NCBI RefSeq assembly: GCF_910589235.1
Contig: NC_060956.1
Span: forward strand, 8,811,999-8,875,998
Direction: 5' to 3'
Source of the DNA: Vespa crabro
Lineage: Eukaryota > Arthropoda > Insecta > Hymenoptera > Vespidae
DNA length: 64,000 nt
The translations under genes and the position numbers were made by a program. The notes beneath the pieces are model-generated. The model saw nothing but the letters and a program-made list of their open reading frames with translations, searched no databases and was not told the DNA's origin. Each line of letters begins with the position of its first letter. Positions within the stretch are counted from its first letter, which is position 1. Below are positions 24,801-36,830 of the stretch, one piece after another.

Positions 24801-25451
24801 CGTTTTCATCCATGATATTAAATTCGTTTTTGATTTTTCTGTTAAACGAAATGCTTAATTCGTATTCTAATTTTCTCATTCTCGTGATTTTCATTCATAA
24901 ATATCTTGGTTAATCAAATCATTTTCATGTCACGCGAAGTTGCTTGAGCATCTATTCGCGCTTAAAGGGAGCTTAGAAATATATTTAATTCGCTTTTATT
25001 TATCGTTAGAATTTCCAAATCCTCGATATCGTCCATTCCTAAATCACAATCTTATCCTTTGGTACCGATAATAAAATTTTTCGCGATAGTTTCTTTATCA
25101 AAAATCGAGGTATAGAAGAACTCAAGGAATCATCAAATGTACGATGTTGGAACGACATTAAAAATTTTCCAAAGTTTAAAAATTGATACGATAAATCGAA
25201 AAAAATTTATAGTTTTCGAGTTGCATTCTAGCCATCGAAAAGTTCTTTCATATGCTGAGTTCGTTCATATTACATGTTGAAAACGTAAATCAAAAGTCCC
25301 TGTCATGAGAATTTACATTCTGCCGGATTCCAACGTCGTCCGTTTGTATTCCAAGTTAGTCGCGGCACAGCCACCACCGTCGTAATCATCACGTTTCTTA
25401 TTTTTAATCTCTCAGATTATCAGCTCTCTCTTTATTCTTTATTAATGTCAG

Positions 25452-25556
25452 GAGTGCCGACGGTGTACTACCACGGAACCGGAAGTGAGAATGCAGGCCG
25501 CGCATTTACGGAGACGCCAATACAACATGTCCAACGGAGTGCACTGCGGAAGAAAT
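25452..25556 (+). CDS. Candidate cassette exon of the Musashi-family gene
   Basis: A 105-nt segment after a strong acceptor (CTCTCTCTTTATTCTTTATTAATGTCAG) and before AAGAAAT|GTATGA. In phase 1 it is open throughout, reading GVPTVYYHGTGSENAGRA then FTETPIQHVQRSALRKK, and ends in phase 1, compatible with splicing to 26715. Composition is coding-like compared with the TA-rich intron that follows. No homology is recognised. The donor is moderate (GTATGA). It is the best supported of the weaker cassettes because of the acceptor. Confidence 0.45.
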
Positions 25557-25606
25557 GTATGATGTCGAAAATATTCATTTCGATTGATAGACGCACTTGA
25601 AGAAAG

Positions 25607-25611
<5 letters not shown>

Positions 25612-25683
<72 letters not shown>

Positions 25684-25697
25684 TATATATATATATT
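25612..25697. repeat. (TA)n microsatellite
   Basis: About 60 nt of pure TA followed by CACACA and a shorter TA run. Confidence 0.95.
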
Positions 25698-26139
25698 CAT
25701 ACGTACATGTATACATATAGGTATAGGTACACACATTAAGTGTACACAAGCCGTTACTCTTATACTCTCTTATTATTCATCTCTCATCACCATCATCTCT
25801 TTCTCTTAATCATCCCCGATCACGCTCCATCAAACTTTCACTGATAGAGAGAGAAAGACGCAGTTCGCGTGTTCCGCCGATTGTTGTGTACTTGCTCATC
25901 GATTCTCCTCTTGAAAATCTTTCACGGTTCGCATCGCTCATCGCGATTCATACATTTCTGCCTTCGTCGGTCCCTCGCGGAAAATGCATATTAGCGGCGG
26001 AGTACATTTCAATGCACCGAGTGCTACTCGAGGGAATAATACAGCGGCCGTGGTTCGCTTGGCGCTCGATCAATATCCATAGGTTTATTATGCCCCAACG
26101 ACTATTTCGCGGACTGTCGATGCACTCGAAATGCGAAAA

Positions 26140-26234
26140 CTGTTCTCTCTCTCTCTATTTTTCTCTTTCTCTTTTTCTTTCTTTCTCTCTCTCTCTTTCT
26201 TTCTCTTTTACTCTCTCTCTTTCTCTCTCTCTAG
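26140..26234. repeat. (CT)n low-complexity tract
   Basis: CT/CTTT repeats in the intron upstream of the exon at 26715. Confidence 0.9.
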
Positions 26235-26714
26235 CCCTTTAACCTCTCTCCCTCTTTTATTTTATCTATCTATCTCGATCTCTCTCTTTCCCTCTTACTC
26301 TCGTGCTCGTGATTATCATGCCGAATAGAACGTAAAATATCGTGATTCTTTTTTAATAACATAACGGGTAACTTTCAGAAAATCCTTGAATCATCATGAC
26401 AATCATACTCGAGATCACCTTCTGAAATGCATTTTTATCAAGAAGAATCGGTAATTGACGAAGCGACACATCGGAAACATCATATCTACTTCTTTTTCGT
26501 TCTCTACTTTCTCTTATAGTTGCAAGTTCGTTGTGGCGCATAGTTGCTTTTACTATTAAAAAAAAAAAGAAGAAAACGTCGGCGAGAGTCGGTAATGAAT
26601 ATAAAAAGAACAAAGGTGGAAAAAGAAAAAACAAAAAGAAGGATATAACGAAGCATCTTACTCTGTAATGAGTTTCAGGTACGGAACAGTTGTAATCAGA
26701 GCTTTATGTTTCAG

Positions 26715-26780
26715 TGGATCTTACCAACGGACAGCTCACCCCCAACAACAACACGCCCTTACTCACGCAAGCTCTTTCTG
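26715..26780 (+). CDS. Rbp6: Musashi-family RNA-binding protein, 66-nt C-terminal exon
   Basis: A 66-nt exon in phase 1 at both ends: acceptor TTTATGTTTCAG, donor TCTG|GTACGT. It reads V-DLTNGQLTPNNNTPLLTQALS and hands one base (G) to the next codon. It joins in frame to the 84-nt exon at 4546 on one side (PYPT-G-V) and to 29356 on the other (ALS-G-V-MNNYQ). The segment is Asn/Thr/Pro-rich and probably disordered, like the rest of the tail. GC content and codon use are clearly coding. Confidence 0.75.
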
Positions 26781-26796
26781 GTACGTTTACAACCCC

Positions 26797-26821
26797 CCTC
26801 TCTCTCTCTTTCTCTTTTTCT

Positions 26822-26868
<47 letters not shown>
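26797..26868. repeat. (CT)n microsatellite
   Basis: CT repeats begin 16 nt after the donor of the 66-nt exon. Confidence 0.95.
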
Positions 26869-26872
<4 letters not shown>

Positions 26873-27356
26873 CCAAATATTTCTTTCTTTTTACTTTTTT
26901 ATCTTCAACAAAAAAACTCGTTTTTATTAGATGGCTATTCATTATGAGAATTCGTATAATAAACAAAAATATAGAAAAATTTTGCTAAGAAATAATAGAA
27001 AAGTACAATAAAGTACGATAGAAATTGTATTGAAAACATTGTTACTCCACTTTCAATCCTCCAATTCGATTTTCGCGAAGGAATGCTGTTTAATTTCTCG
27101 AAATCGCATCAGAGATCGATGTCCTCGTATGATTCATCATCTCCGAAGTCTCCTCCACATCAGTGGAGTTATGATAGAAAGTAGAAGGAGAAGGTGGAGA
27201 AGTAAGAAGAAATGGGGTGATAGTAGGAAAAGTGTCATACATGTGTGGCGCCGTGATGCCGGCAGCGAAATATACCAGCTCCTCTTTTTCTTTTTATATT
27301 TTTTTTTGCTCTATCTCCTTCACTTTTCTCATCCTTCGATTCTCTTTCCTATCCAG

Positions 27357-27425
27357 CCTGGAATCCGAGGCCGAACCATCGCCTACCACCACTGTCGTGC
27401 CGTCCGCAATCTCCTCTCAAATAAA
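27357..27425 (+). CDS. Possible alternative terminal exon (weak)
   Basis: An excellent acceptor (TTCGATTCTCTTTCCTATCCAG) is followed by a GC-richer segment. In phase 1 it reads (A)-WNPRPNHRLPPLSCRPQS-PLK and stops at TAA 27423-27425. In phase 2 it reads LESEAEPSPTTTVVPSAISS, which looks more protein-like but would need a different upstream phase. I could not find a good donor. It may be a short terminal exon or a decoy. Confidence 0.3.
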
Positions 27426-27663
27426 TCAAACTTTTGAATCGCGTCTCTCTTCTCATTTTCTCTACTTTCTCTCTCTCTCTCTTTCTTTTTCTCTTCAAGC
27501 CATTTCGCATTCGCGTACCATAGTCCTGCTCTGGGAGAAAACTTTGTAACCGGCCGCTATTGTCAAGAGTTTAAAAGCTGAATGGGTTTTTAGATTGTGC
27601 GCCCAGCGCTTTCGGTTTGTCATATTCTTCTGCTTCCTCCTCTTTCGTCCACGCCGTACCGTT

Positions 27664-27679
27664 CTTCTCTCTCCCTCTT

Positions 27680-27734
<55 letters not shown>

Positions 27735-27744
27735 TTCTTTTTCT
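27664..27744. repeat. (CT)n microsatellite
   Basis: CT repeats with CTTT interruptions. Confidence 0.95.
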
Positions 27745-28225
27745 CGTTCACTAGTTTCGAATTCTTCGCATGGCTCCTCGACTTCCACCTCTTATCTACC
27801 AGTACCACTACTACTATGCCATTTTTTCCTTTTTCTTTCTTACATTTTTCCTCTTCTTTCTCCTTTCCCTACCCTCTCCTGTCTACTTCCGTAAATCCAA
27901 AAAGTATGGGTATCATCGCGAAACGCTTAAAGCTCGCGTTCCATGCGACCGGGATGTAGTTGGTACTCAAAAGATAACGCTTATCGTCGATATTCGATCT
28001 TTGACCTTTTCCTTTTCTTCATCTTTTTATCCTTTGTTCGTCGGCAAGAGTCGGAAAAGAGAAAAATGACTTCCTCAGAAAAGTTCGGTTTTTCTATGAA
28101 ATTCTCGAATAAGTTTGTGATTCTGTTTTATTTCTTGCTATTTCAAATCGTATCGTTACCCGCGTGTAGTTTTGAAAGCAACGTAACCATCTTTCGTGAA
28201 AAATTATACTAGTTTGTAGTAGTTT

Positions 28226-28312
28226 TCTTTTTCTCACTTTTTTCTGTCCTCTCTTTTTCTCTCTTTTTCTCTTTCTTTTTCTCTCTCTTTTTTTTATTTC
28301 TTTCTTCTTTTA

Positions 28313-28349
<37 letters not shown>

Positions 28350-28440
28350 TTTTCTCTCTTTTTTCTTTCTTTCTCTTTCTTTCTTCTTTCTTCTTCCTCT
28401 TTCTCTCACTCTTTCTCTATATTTGTCTCTCTTTCTCTGT
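28226..28440. repeat. CT/CTTT-rich polypyrimidine tract
   Basis: More than 200 nt of almost pure pyrimidine on the sense strand. The Lys/Arg/Glu-rich minus-strand ORF across it is a repeat artefact. Confidence 0.9.
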
Positions 28441-29355
28441 TTGTTTTTCGAACGCGTTGAGATTATGCTCCCACTGTTCTCCTTGGGATATCCAAGGCGA
28501 AACTTTTCCTTTCTCCAAAAGCGAAGAAAGGCGAATACTTCTTTCCATTTTTCTCTCCGAGCATGGTTTTCTTTGATATAACATCACTAACACGTTCTAC
28601 GAAACTTTGTCGACCGTTTACACACATCGTCGATTGTCTATACCAGTACTGCGCGAACTATGTCGTCGCAATCCCCTGAGAGTTAGTGCAATTTTCATGA
28701 ATTTAACGCATAACCATAATAAAATATAAAGATAGTGTATTTTGTTAATTTCTAAAATAAAAATAATATAACATTATTATTATCTTTATGTTTACTTAAT
28801 TAAAAGAATTTTGTAAATTGTATAGAATTTTATTCACTTAAGTAATTTCAGTAATTGCATTATATAAGCAATGCCGTTAACTTTTATCTATTGGGTATAT
28901 AAAATAATAGAAAAAAGAGTATTATCGACTCGCGATTTTCGTTATTTTTATTGTATAGTGAAAAGAAAAAAGAGGAGACTTTTTTCGCATTATGTTTGTC
29001 AAAATAATAAATAGCATTATAATTAAAGAAAGAATACATTAAAAAAGTGTAGAATGAAAAATGAAAAAACTGCGGGATACATCGGTTATGTTTTTATTCG
29101 AATCGGGCGATACACGAACATTTTGATTCTTACGCTGCGAATTCTCATCGAAATCGAATAAACGTGATTACATTATTATATTACATATACAAAATGAACA
29201 TATGTATATGTACGAAAAAATAACAGGTATAGAAAGGAAAGTTTCGAAGGATAAATACGAGAAGGAAAGAAAGAAAGAAAGAAAGAAAGAAAAATAAAAA
29301 AAGAAAAATAAAAGTGTAAAAGGGAGTAAAGGACTGAAGGGCGCGTTAATTGCAG

Positions 29356-29630
29356 TGATGAACAACTACCAGGCCGCAGCACAGGCCGGATTTCCACCAG
29401 CGTCACCGCATGCGGCCGGTGGTCATGGTGGGCCTCAAGGCCGATCCTTTCCTGCGGCCAATTCGCCAGGCCCAATCGACATGTACAGTTCGAGCGCCGC
29501 AGCCGCAGCAGCAGCCGCAGCCGCGGACTCTGCAGTTGCCAGCTACGTCCAAGCCGCAGCTAGTCCACAGCCTCCCACGACCGCGTTCCCCGCAATCGCT
29601 GTCTCTCGCGCCCCGCTCAACTACAGTCCC
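29356..29630 (+). CDS. Rbp6: Musashi-family RNA-binding protein, Ala/Pro/Gly-rich C-terminal exon
   Basis: A 275-nt exon, entered in phase 1 (acceptor GTTAATTGCAG) and left in phase 0 (AGT CCC|GTAAGT). It starts V-MNNYQAAAQAGFPPASPHAA, then a Gly/His segment, then SPGPIDMYSSS, ten Ala, DSAVASYVQAAASPQP. This aligns with the vertebrate MSI1/MSI2 tail, where SPGPM.(E/D)LY.., DSGVSSYISAASPAP occurs in the same order. The Ala run uses mixed GCC/GCA/GCG codons, so it is not a fresh slippage product. The antisense and shifted ORFs across it are shadows. Confidence 0.9.
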
Positions 29631-31024
29631 GTAAGTCAATCGAGACAACTCGACTTTCATCATATTTCTTTTAAACTCCTATCGTCGTTTCCCTTTCTTT
29701 CTTTCGTTTTCTCTCGCGTCTCTATCGGATTATATCAGATATCTATCAATATTATTCTAACCCAATCATATACTATTGTATATTTATTAAAAATTCTTCT
29801 CATAAGCATGAGAATAAAAAGTTTCATGAAATTGATGTAGCAAGATACGAATTTTAAATCGATTGCGAAATAGTATAGAATTTTTTTTCTCATGTATTTT
29901 CATCATTCTCGGATTATCAGTCTGACGATTCTTTTTCTTCTATGAATACACGTCGATAAGGATTCTTCTTTGTACAGAATCTTTTTCCACTTGCGCGCAC
30001 AGATCGACCCGAATAGGCGGATAGTTTAGCTAGATAAATTTTGTAAAACGCTTCGACTGGAAAAATGAGGATGTGGTTGAATCTATTTTTTACGCTTTGA
30101 GCAAAAGAAGTACTGTCGCATCGATTTCTTTCAGTTTCATCAATATTATCCGGAATTACATTTTTCTTTCATTTAACTATGAAATTATTTTACATAAAAT
30201 AGAATATTTTTTATTTTGCTTAATTAACGTAATTGTTCGGAAAGTTTATAATCCAAATAAGCAAGAAAAATATTTTTTGTTTAGAGATCATTAGGATTTT
30301 ATCTTATTATTTTGAGTTTCAAGTAATATAATTACTAAATGAAAAAATCGTTGAAAGCATTTTTACCGGACACTTTAAATTCTAATTTATCCATAACTTA
30401 CAACATCGTTTTGTTTTACGCAAAAAGTAAAATATAATTGAATTGTGGCTTTCTGCTTGATAAAAAACGTAAGTTCGTATCAGCTTATTTACACTTATTC
30501 GAAGCGTCTTATATCATAGAATGGAAAACCTTTTCCCAAGTGTGTAAATAAACATAAAAAGGAGCATTCAAAGGAAAGAAAGGGATTTGTTATTATCGGC
30601 GAATCTAATTGAAACAACCCCGATCATTGAACTATTGAAGTTAAATTGAACTATTTTCTTTCATAACGCTAACTTGGAAATAATGAATACAATGGACCAG
30701 TTCACTTTTTCTGGATAATAATCAGTTTATTGTAAAGGAAAGAATCGCTGTAACTTAAACAATTATAAAAATTTAATAAAAGAACAAAGATAGTACACAC
30801 AATTGATGTCCGGAAACAATTTTTTTCTGCGTAGAAACAATTCCGACCCAAAACACGAATAGGTATAAGCTTTCTCACTAATTGTACTAACAGCATCAAA
30901 AACTTGACGATGCTATCTTTTGTCTTTCACGTTCCTCGTGATTGTCAATTTAATAACCATTCAACAAACGTATGTATTCAGTGTTAAACGTTAAGTTCGT
31001 GAATTCCGCCTTTTCCTGTTTCAG
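29631..31024 (+). other. Rbp6: Last coding intron
   Basis: A 1394-nt GT-AG intron in phase 0 (GTAAGT; CCTTTTCCTGTTTCAG). AT-rich, with no other feature seen. Confidence 0.8.
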
Positions 31025-31066
31025 GGACCTCTGATACCAGCGGCGTTCACTAATGGCTACCATTGA
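31025..31066 (+). CDS. Rbp6: Musashi-family RNA-binding protein, terminal coding exon
   Basis: The acceptor CCTGTTTCAG is followed in phase 0 by GPLIPAAFTNGYH and TGA (31064-31066). Vertebrate MSI1 and MSI2 end in GPLIATAFTNGYH, so this 13-residue end is the strongest evidence for the family. The gene acts in translational control of neural and stem-cell transcripts in other animals. The exon continues as 3'UTR to a donor at 31090. Confidence 0.93.
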   Translation, partial: GPLIPAAFTNGYH

Positions 31067-31089
31067 GCCTCGTTAAGACCTAACAACAG

Positions 31090-31369
31090 GTATGCTTCTT
31101 CCGAGTCATTTATAGTTCCATCGATTACATGTCCTTGTCCAAGAAAACTTTAGCGAACTATAATCCTTATTTTATTTCATTTTTCATTCTCCTTTCTTTT
31201 CCTGATAGTATATGATACGAAAAAGAAGAAGCAATATTCATTATACTGATCCGATCAATCCTCCTTTGTAATGCCAACTTACTTTCATGTAATCTCGTGA
31301 AGGATCGAGGAGATCCTTGCAACATAATTCAAGTCCACTCAAAAACGTGATTTTCTCTTATAATCTCAG
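31090..31369 (+). other. Rbp6: Probable 3'UTR intron
   Basis: The donor ACAACAG|GTATGC and acceptor TTTTCTCTTATAATCTCAG define a 280-nt intron just after the stop codon. The junction lies 23 nt after the stop, closer than the distance normally needed to trigger nonsense-mediated decay. Confidence 0.5.
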
Positions 31370-31864
31370 GATGGACGAGAGGGCAGAGCGCAGCACGGTC
31401 GACTGACGGCACAACGAGCACTGTAGTAGACGTCTTGGGAAGGAACTGATCACAGTTGATGACGATCTCTCGACAAATATAAAAAAATAAATAAATAAAT
31501 AAAAACAAATAAAGGACGATGCAGCTACGACGGCGGACGACAGCGTCATAGAATTGAAAGTTAAGTGAGAAAGAAAGCGAAGGTCGATGCTTTCTAGTTA
31601 GAAGAGACTTTGAGCTTCCGAATATGACCAACTGAGCGTAGGAACTACCCCCGGATGGAAAAAAAACGTCGTCATTTGGGGTCAACGACATCGAATAGAA
31701 AGCTCGCGAAGAGGATAAAGAAATAGGATAGAGAGAGAAAAAGAGATGAGGTTGGAAACGAACGTCCAGAGGAGATCAGAAGACAGATAAAAAAGATAAA
31801 CAGGAAAACAATTTGCGCAAAACGCAAGCAAAAAAGAGAACGAGAAATTGGAAAGAATGGATGC

Positions 31865-31867
<3 letters not shown>

Positions 31868-31945
<78 letters not shown>
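31868..31945. repeat. (GA)n microsatellite
   Basis: About 75 nt of GA with one AAA interruption. The long ORFs on both strands here are artefacts of the repeat. Confidence 0.97.
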
Positions 31946-32102
31946 TACGAAAAAAACGAGAAAGAAAGTACGAAGAAAAAAGAAAAAGAAATGATGTGTG
32001 TTTGAAAAAAAGCGAGAAGGAAAAAAATGCCGACGACACGAGTTGTACACACAGGCTAGCTGTGGCCGAAACTGCGTATTGACGCCAGCCCGTTCTCCGA
32101 CA

Positions 32103-32130
32103 TTAATAAATAAAAAATAATAATAAAATA
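32103..32130 (+). terminator. Rbp6: Candidate proximal polyadenylation signals
   Basis: Several overlapping AATAAA hexamers follow the GA-rich UTR segment. They could end a short-3'UTR isoform of roughly 750 nt beyond the UTR intron. Confidence 0.35.
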
Positions 32131-32220
32131 ATAATAATGAGAATTAAATTAATATTATTAAAAGCTAAATAATTAAGCAATTAAGTTTAGAATATATAAA
32201 TACAATATGTATATATATAT

Positions 32221-32253
<33 letters not shown>

Positions 32254-32396
32254 TTATAAATAATTAATAATTATTAGACGGATAACGTATGAATTCTTAG
32301 AATTTAAGGCGAACGAAGACAGGGAGAGATACCAACAACAACAAAACTCACATGTACGCGAATATATTATTAATAATAATGATTATAACACACACA

Positions 32397-32458
32397 GAAA
32401 GAGAGAGTGAGTGAGTGAGAGAGAGAAAGAGAGAGAGAGAGAGAGAAAGAGAGAAATA
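32397..32458. repeat. (GA)n microsatellite
   Basis: GA repeats with GTGA and AAA interruptions. Confidence 0.9.
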
Positions 32459-32631
32459 TATACATAATGAATAAGAATACATTTATTCAGAAAAAGTAAC
32501 AGGAAGACATGACCCACACGCACATGCACACATAGAGACGGTACTCACTCATTGAGAAAGATACACATACACATGATTAATATGGTGATTAAAACGTTTA
32601 ATAGGTTAGTGGCGGTGCGGCCGCGTTCGCG

Positions 32632-32632
<1 letters not shown>

Positions 32633-32693
<61 letters not shown>

Positions 32694-32765
32694 CATACAT
32701 ATATATGAAAGCGTCCGTTAGCGCGCATAGGAACATATACACATGACATGCATATTTAATATATG

Positions 32766-32821
<56 letters not shown>
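32633..32821. repeat. Two (TA)n microsatellites
   Basis: TA runs at 32633-32706 and 32760-32821 separated by about 50 nt of unique sequence. Confidence 0.95.
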
Positions 32822-32823
<2 letters not shown>

Positions 32824-35800
32824 TACAATACAGACAGACAAGCACACACATAAGCGAATACACGCATATATGTAACTGAGCACATAAAGAAGAGGCACGC
32901 GTCTGCACTCAGGAAGAACATTCTTTTCTGGGCTTTTGAGTTTTAGGTAGAACGAGAAAGACTGAGAGAGTGAGAGGGGTAAAGAAGACAGCAGGAAAAA
33001 AAATTCGAGTACGGTTAAAAGAACCCGACGACATCGGCGATGAAAGATGGTGATGAAGTTGTAGATTGTGATGTTATTTGGTGTGAGTAGTGGTGATTGT
33101 GAGAAGGTGGTGTAGTAATAACGATGGAAAGAGCACAGGAGGAAGTTGTTTGAGGGTGATAGTGAATAACAAAAGAGAGAAAAAAAAGTAAGCATTCCTC
33201 TTCTTTTCCTTTGTTTCCATCTTCTACGAGGCTGCTACTCCTCGGCAAATCTTTGTTGCTTCAATGGCGGAATAGCACTTCTCTTATCCCCGACTTCTTC
33301 GTCGTCGTTGCCGTTGTTGAGACTCTTCTCGCTTTTCCCGGGTGTGCAACATGCATAAGGTGAAGAATCAAAGTCCGGAGAAAGAAAAGATGAGAAAGAA
33401 AAAGAGAAAGCATGCATATATAAATGTGTGTGTACTAAGTGTGGAAGTAAATGAGCGAAAACGTGCCGAGACGTATGTGAATAAAACGCGTCTAACTTGT
33501 TCAACAAGACGCATTTCCGACGTTAATTAGGCTATGCGTTTTCTTTTATCGAAGATCGAAGAGGTCACTCTCGGACTTTAAAAATATATCTGCTGCTACT
33601 GTCTATGTGTATATGCGTGCGTGTGTGTTTTCAATAATGGATGAAAGTGGGAATGAAAGAACTGGCAAGAGTAAAAAAAATAAAAAGAGAGAAAAAGAGA
33701 GGGAGAGAGAGAGAGAAAGAAAGAGAAAAAAATGAAAGGGAAGGCGTTAACTGAACAGTATCGTAATGTATCGCTCGTCTCCGCGCCCGGCCCATACGTT
33801 ACCGTCGAAATTTTGGCCTCAAGCGAACGCCGGACAATGATCAGCTGAATCTTTGAAACTGATCGTTCTGCTGGTATCGATCAATTACATTGCACTAACT
33901 TTCGTACGTGGAGCGCGAATTATTGTATCATCTAAATACCATAACGATATATAAATGATATTCTATATATATATATATATATATATAAATATATAAATAT
34001 AAATATTATACATACATTTCACGAACCTTTTAAATAAAAGGAGAACAAATACGATGATAGCGCGCGAAATTTGTCGACGTGCGCACGCGCTCGACATTAT
34101 TCACAAAAAGGAGACCATAATACACAACACATACACATACGTACACACAGAAAAAGCACGTCCGAGAGACAGGTGTGTTATCATGAATCGATTAAACTTT
34201 AATCGAACAAAATGGTTTAGTAACAAAAGGGAGATTAATTAAATAAAGAATACATTAATAAAATGTATGAGCATGCATATATATTTGCGTATAATATGCA
34301 CGAATGTATATGTATTTTCGTGTACATATATACGTATGCAGAGAAAATGATGTACCGTTCGTCCGCAATGTACAGAGCATTAGAATCAATGGCGTTGTCA
34401 CGCTGATTTGCTGATTTATTTGAACGATATGATAAAATTAATGAGAGATGTGTACCCTAAACAAAATTTCGTGTGAGAGATTGAGAAAAAACAAAGTATA
34501 AGATGCGAGAGTGTGAGTGAAACGAATGAAAGATAATGAAATCGTACGTCCGTAAGTATGAGGATGAACATGTGAGAGAAACTGTGACTAAGTTTCTAGG
34601 GCTACGCACATCATTATTAGCATTGCAATTAACCGTAAATGCTTAAAATGCAGATTATGTCAAAGGAAAGACAGAAACTTGAGAATGAAGCAAAAGAAAA
34701 GAAAATTAAAACAGGTGATTTATATATTTAGTCTTTAAAAGCGAGGAAATCATCAAACACCAAACTTTGATATTCTTTTCACTTCAGATAATTCGGAAAT
34801 CGAATGAATCTATATGTTGAATGCGTTGAATCTTTCGATTGATCTCCGTAATCGCAATTCCTTTTACTTTCGTTTCTACCTCTGCTCTTACGTCTATCAT
34901 CAATATGGATTTATTGGAAAAGAATGATCATCTGAAAAAATCGAGCGTGTGCTGTTTCGTCGATCGTCGAGCAAATGACGAAGGATATTTAATTCGTGCG
35001 ACGATTATCAACCCAAATTAATTATTATTCGAAAACACAGGGTAAAAAAATAAAACAGATGCTTTTAGATCAGGACATATTTTGTGTCGAACGGCGGCTA
35101 CTTTGTTTTCTTGTGCGCGGATGTGCGCGCTTACTACAGGAGAAATGCGAAGTAAAATCAAAAAAAAAAAAGAATAAAAAAGACAAAAAACGGAAGGAAC
35201 GAGTCAATTCTTACAAACGTTAGCAATACTTCAACATGACCACAAAGGACAGGAAAGAATGCGAATAATAAGAAGATAAAGGAAAAAAAATAAAAAGAAG
35301 ACGAGTCGAATATATCGCGGGTACACTGTATTCTCAAGTCATGAATATGTAATTTCTTACATATGCGTGTAGAACAATAATCATGGGGTGATGAATGAAA
35401 TGATAGCTGACTCGAACCGGCCATGATTAAATAAAATAAACAATGGAAAACCTGTGAATGATAATTATCAATAAGTCAAAGCAATAGTTTCACGTTAGAA
35501 AGCATCGATCAAGAACATATAATTTATTCTCAGTTCGATACTCGTTGAATTAGACACATCATAACAAAAATGAGACTAGACAAATTGCCCTTATGAAAAA
35601 CAGAAAGCATAAACAATATTGTTTCAAAAATTATAAAAAGAATTAGAAAAGAGTTGATTGCAATCAATGTTCCAAGAAAATTGAAACTTTTATTCTCTTC
35701 GAAGGCACATATTCGAGCGTGAGAAAAATCAGAATGCCCGCGAGGTCAAATTCGACATTTTGCGATTTTCGATTATGGAGAAGAAAAGAAAATTATATAC

Positions 35801-35829
35801 ATTATATATACATATATATATATATATAA

Positions 35830-35878
<49 letters not shown>

Positions 35879-35880
35879 TG
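35801..35880. repeat. (TA)n microsatellite
   Basis: TA repeats broken once by AATC near 35828. Confidence 0.9.
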
Positions 35881-36182
35881 AAAAAAAGGTTTATGATCAA
35901 TTATTAATCGAAAGAAAAGGAGCGGACGAATCGAATTTCGGAGGGAGAGATCGAAAGTGTCTGTGGCAGAAAACAAAAGCTTAGCGAAAGAGAAGTCGAA
36001 GATATATAAAGTGAGTGCAGTCCACGCGGTTTATATTTATAAATAAATTAATATTGAAATATTACACTATATACATATATATATATATATATCTACATTT
36101 AGTATATAAATATATACATATATAAATAAACATACTATATAAAGAAGAAAGAAGTAAGAAATATATTATGAGTATACAAATA

Positions 36183-36229
<47 letters not shown>

Positions 36230-36240
36230 ATATATATATA
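36183..36240. repeat. (AAAT)n then (TA)n microsatellite
   Basis: About twelve AAAT units followed by TA. Confidence 0.95.
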
Positions 36241-36731
36241 TACATATAAATATAAATATAAAAACGAATAAGGCGAGAAAATAAAAGAATTATAAAGATG
36301 AACAAAGATATTGAGAGATATTGTTTTATGCATTTGTATATATATAATTATTGATGTTTTAAAACTAATAATATTATTGTATTGTAATTTTTGAATTACC
36401 ACCGATTGCAAAAGAGAAAAGGAAGAATATAATGAAATGACGGAGATATAAGAGAGCGGCAGGGATGAGAATTCGACCCGGATGTGGCTGCATCATAATC
36501 ATTTTTGCCAGTCCTTTTCTACGAGAGTAATTTGAGTGAAGAAGAAGAACGATGAATGTACCCAGGAAAAAATAGAATCGAACGACGTCGATTGTGACTC
36601 TGCCGTTCCTCGTACGCTAATGTACACGTTTGTGTATATTCCTATACACAGACAAGTGCATGTATATATAAATAGTTAACAAAATAATTGGATTACTATC
36701 ATCGAGAAATAAATACGTATGGCAAGAAAGA

Positions 36732-36767
36732 TAAATAGATAGATAGATAGACAGACAGACAGAGAAA

Positions 36768-36815
<48 letters not shown>

Positions 36816-36830
36816 AAGAGAGAGAAAGAA
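36732..36830. repeat. Compound (GATA)n/(GACA)n/(GA)n microsatellite
   Basis: GATA units, then GACA units, then about 60 nt of GA. This mirrors, in complement, the CT/TATC tracts found in the introns. Confidence 0.95.

Larger units (their letters stand above)
12952..25451. other. Long intronic stretch
   Basis: About 12.5 kb of mostly AT-rich intron. It contains TA microsatellites at 16642-16685 and 18574-18690, a GC-rich island at 17.7-18.15 kb, a weak exon candidate at 20802, two fold-back elements at 22.08-23.17 kb and a CpG-rich segment at 24.46-24.80 kb, all listed separately. Elsewhere I saw nothing supportable. Confidence 0.5.
26781..29355 (+). other. Intron with dense CT-rich repeats
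   Basis: A 2.6-kb intron carrying several CT-rich tracts (26797-26868, 27460-27492, 27664-27744, 28226-28440) on the sense strand. A possible alternative terminal exon at 27357 is listed separately. A 48-codon ORF at 28066-28212 has a hydrophobic start, but T-rich DNA often yields such frames, so I do not call it. Confidence 0.5.

Noticed and set aside
28066..28212. 48-codon ORF with a hydrophobic, signal-like start
   Set aside because: T-rich DNA produces hydrophobic frames by chance; the mature part would be only about 13 residues and there is no promoter support.
31672..32052. Overlapping Ser/Leu/Phe-rich minus-strand ORFs and a Glu/Arg-rich plus-strand ORF
   Set aside because: Artefacts of the GA repeat in the putative 3'UTR.
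32545..33195. 216-codon minus-strand ORF, the longest in the window
   Set aside because: Much of it is TA repeat (Tyr-Ile runs) and the rest is low-complexity; there are no domains or splice sites.
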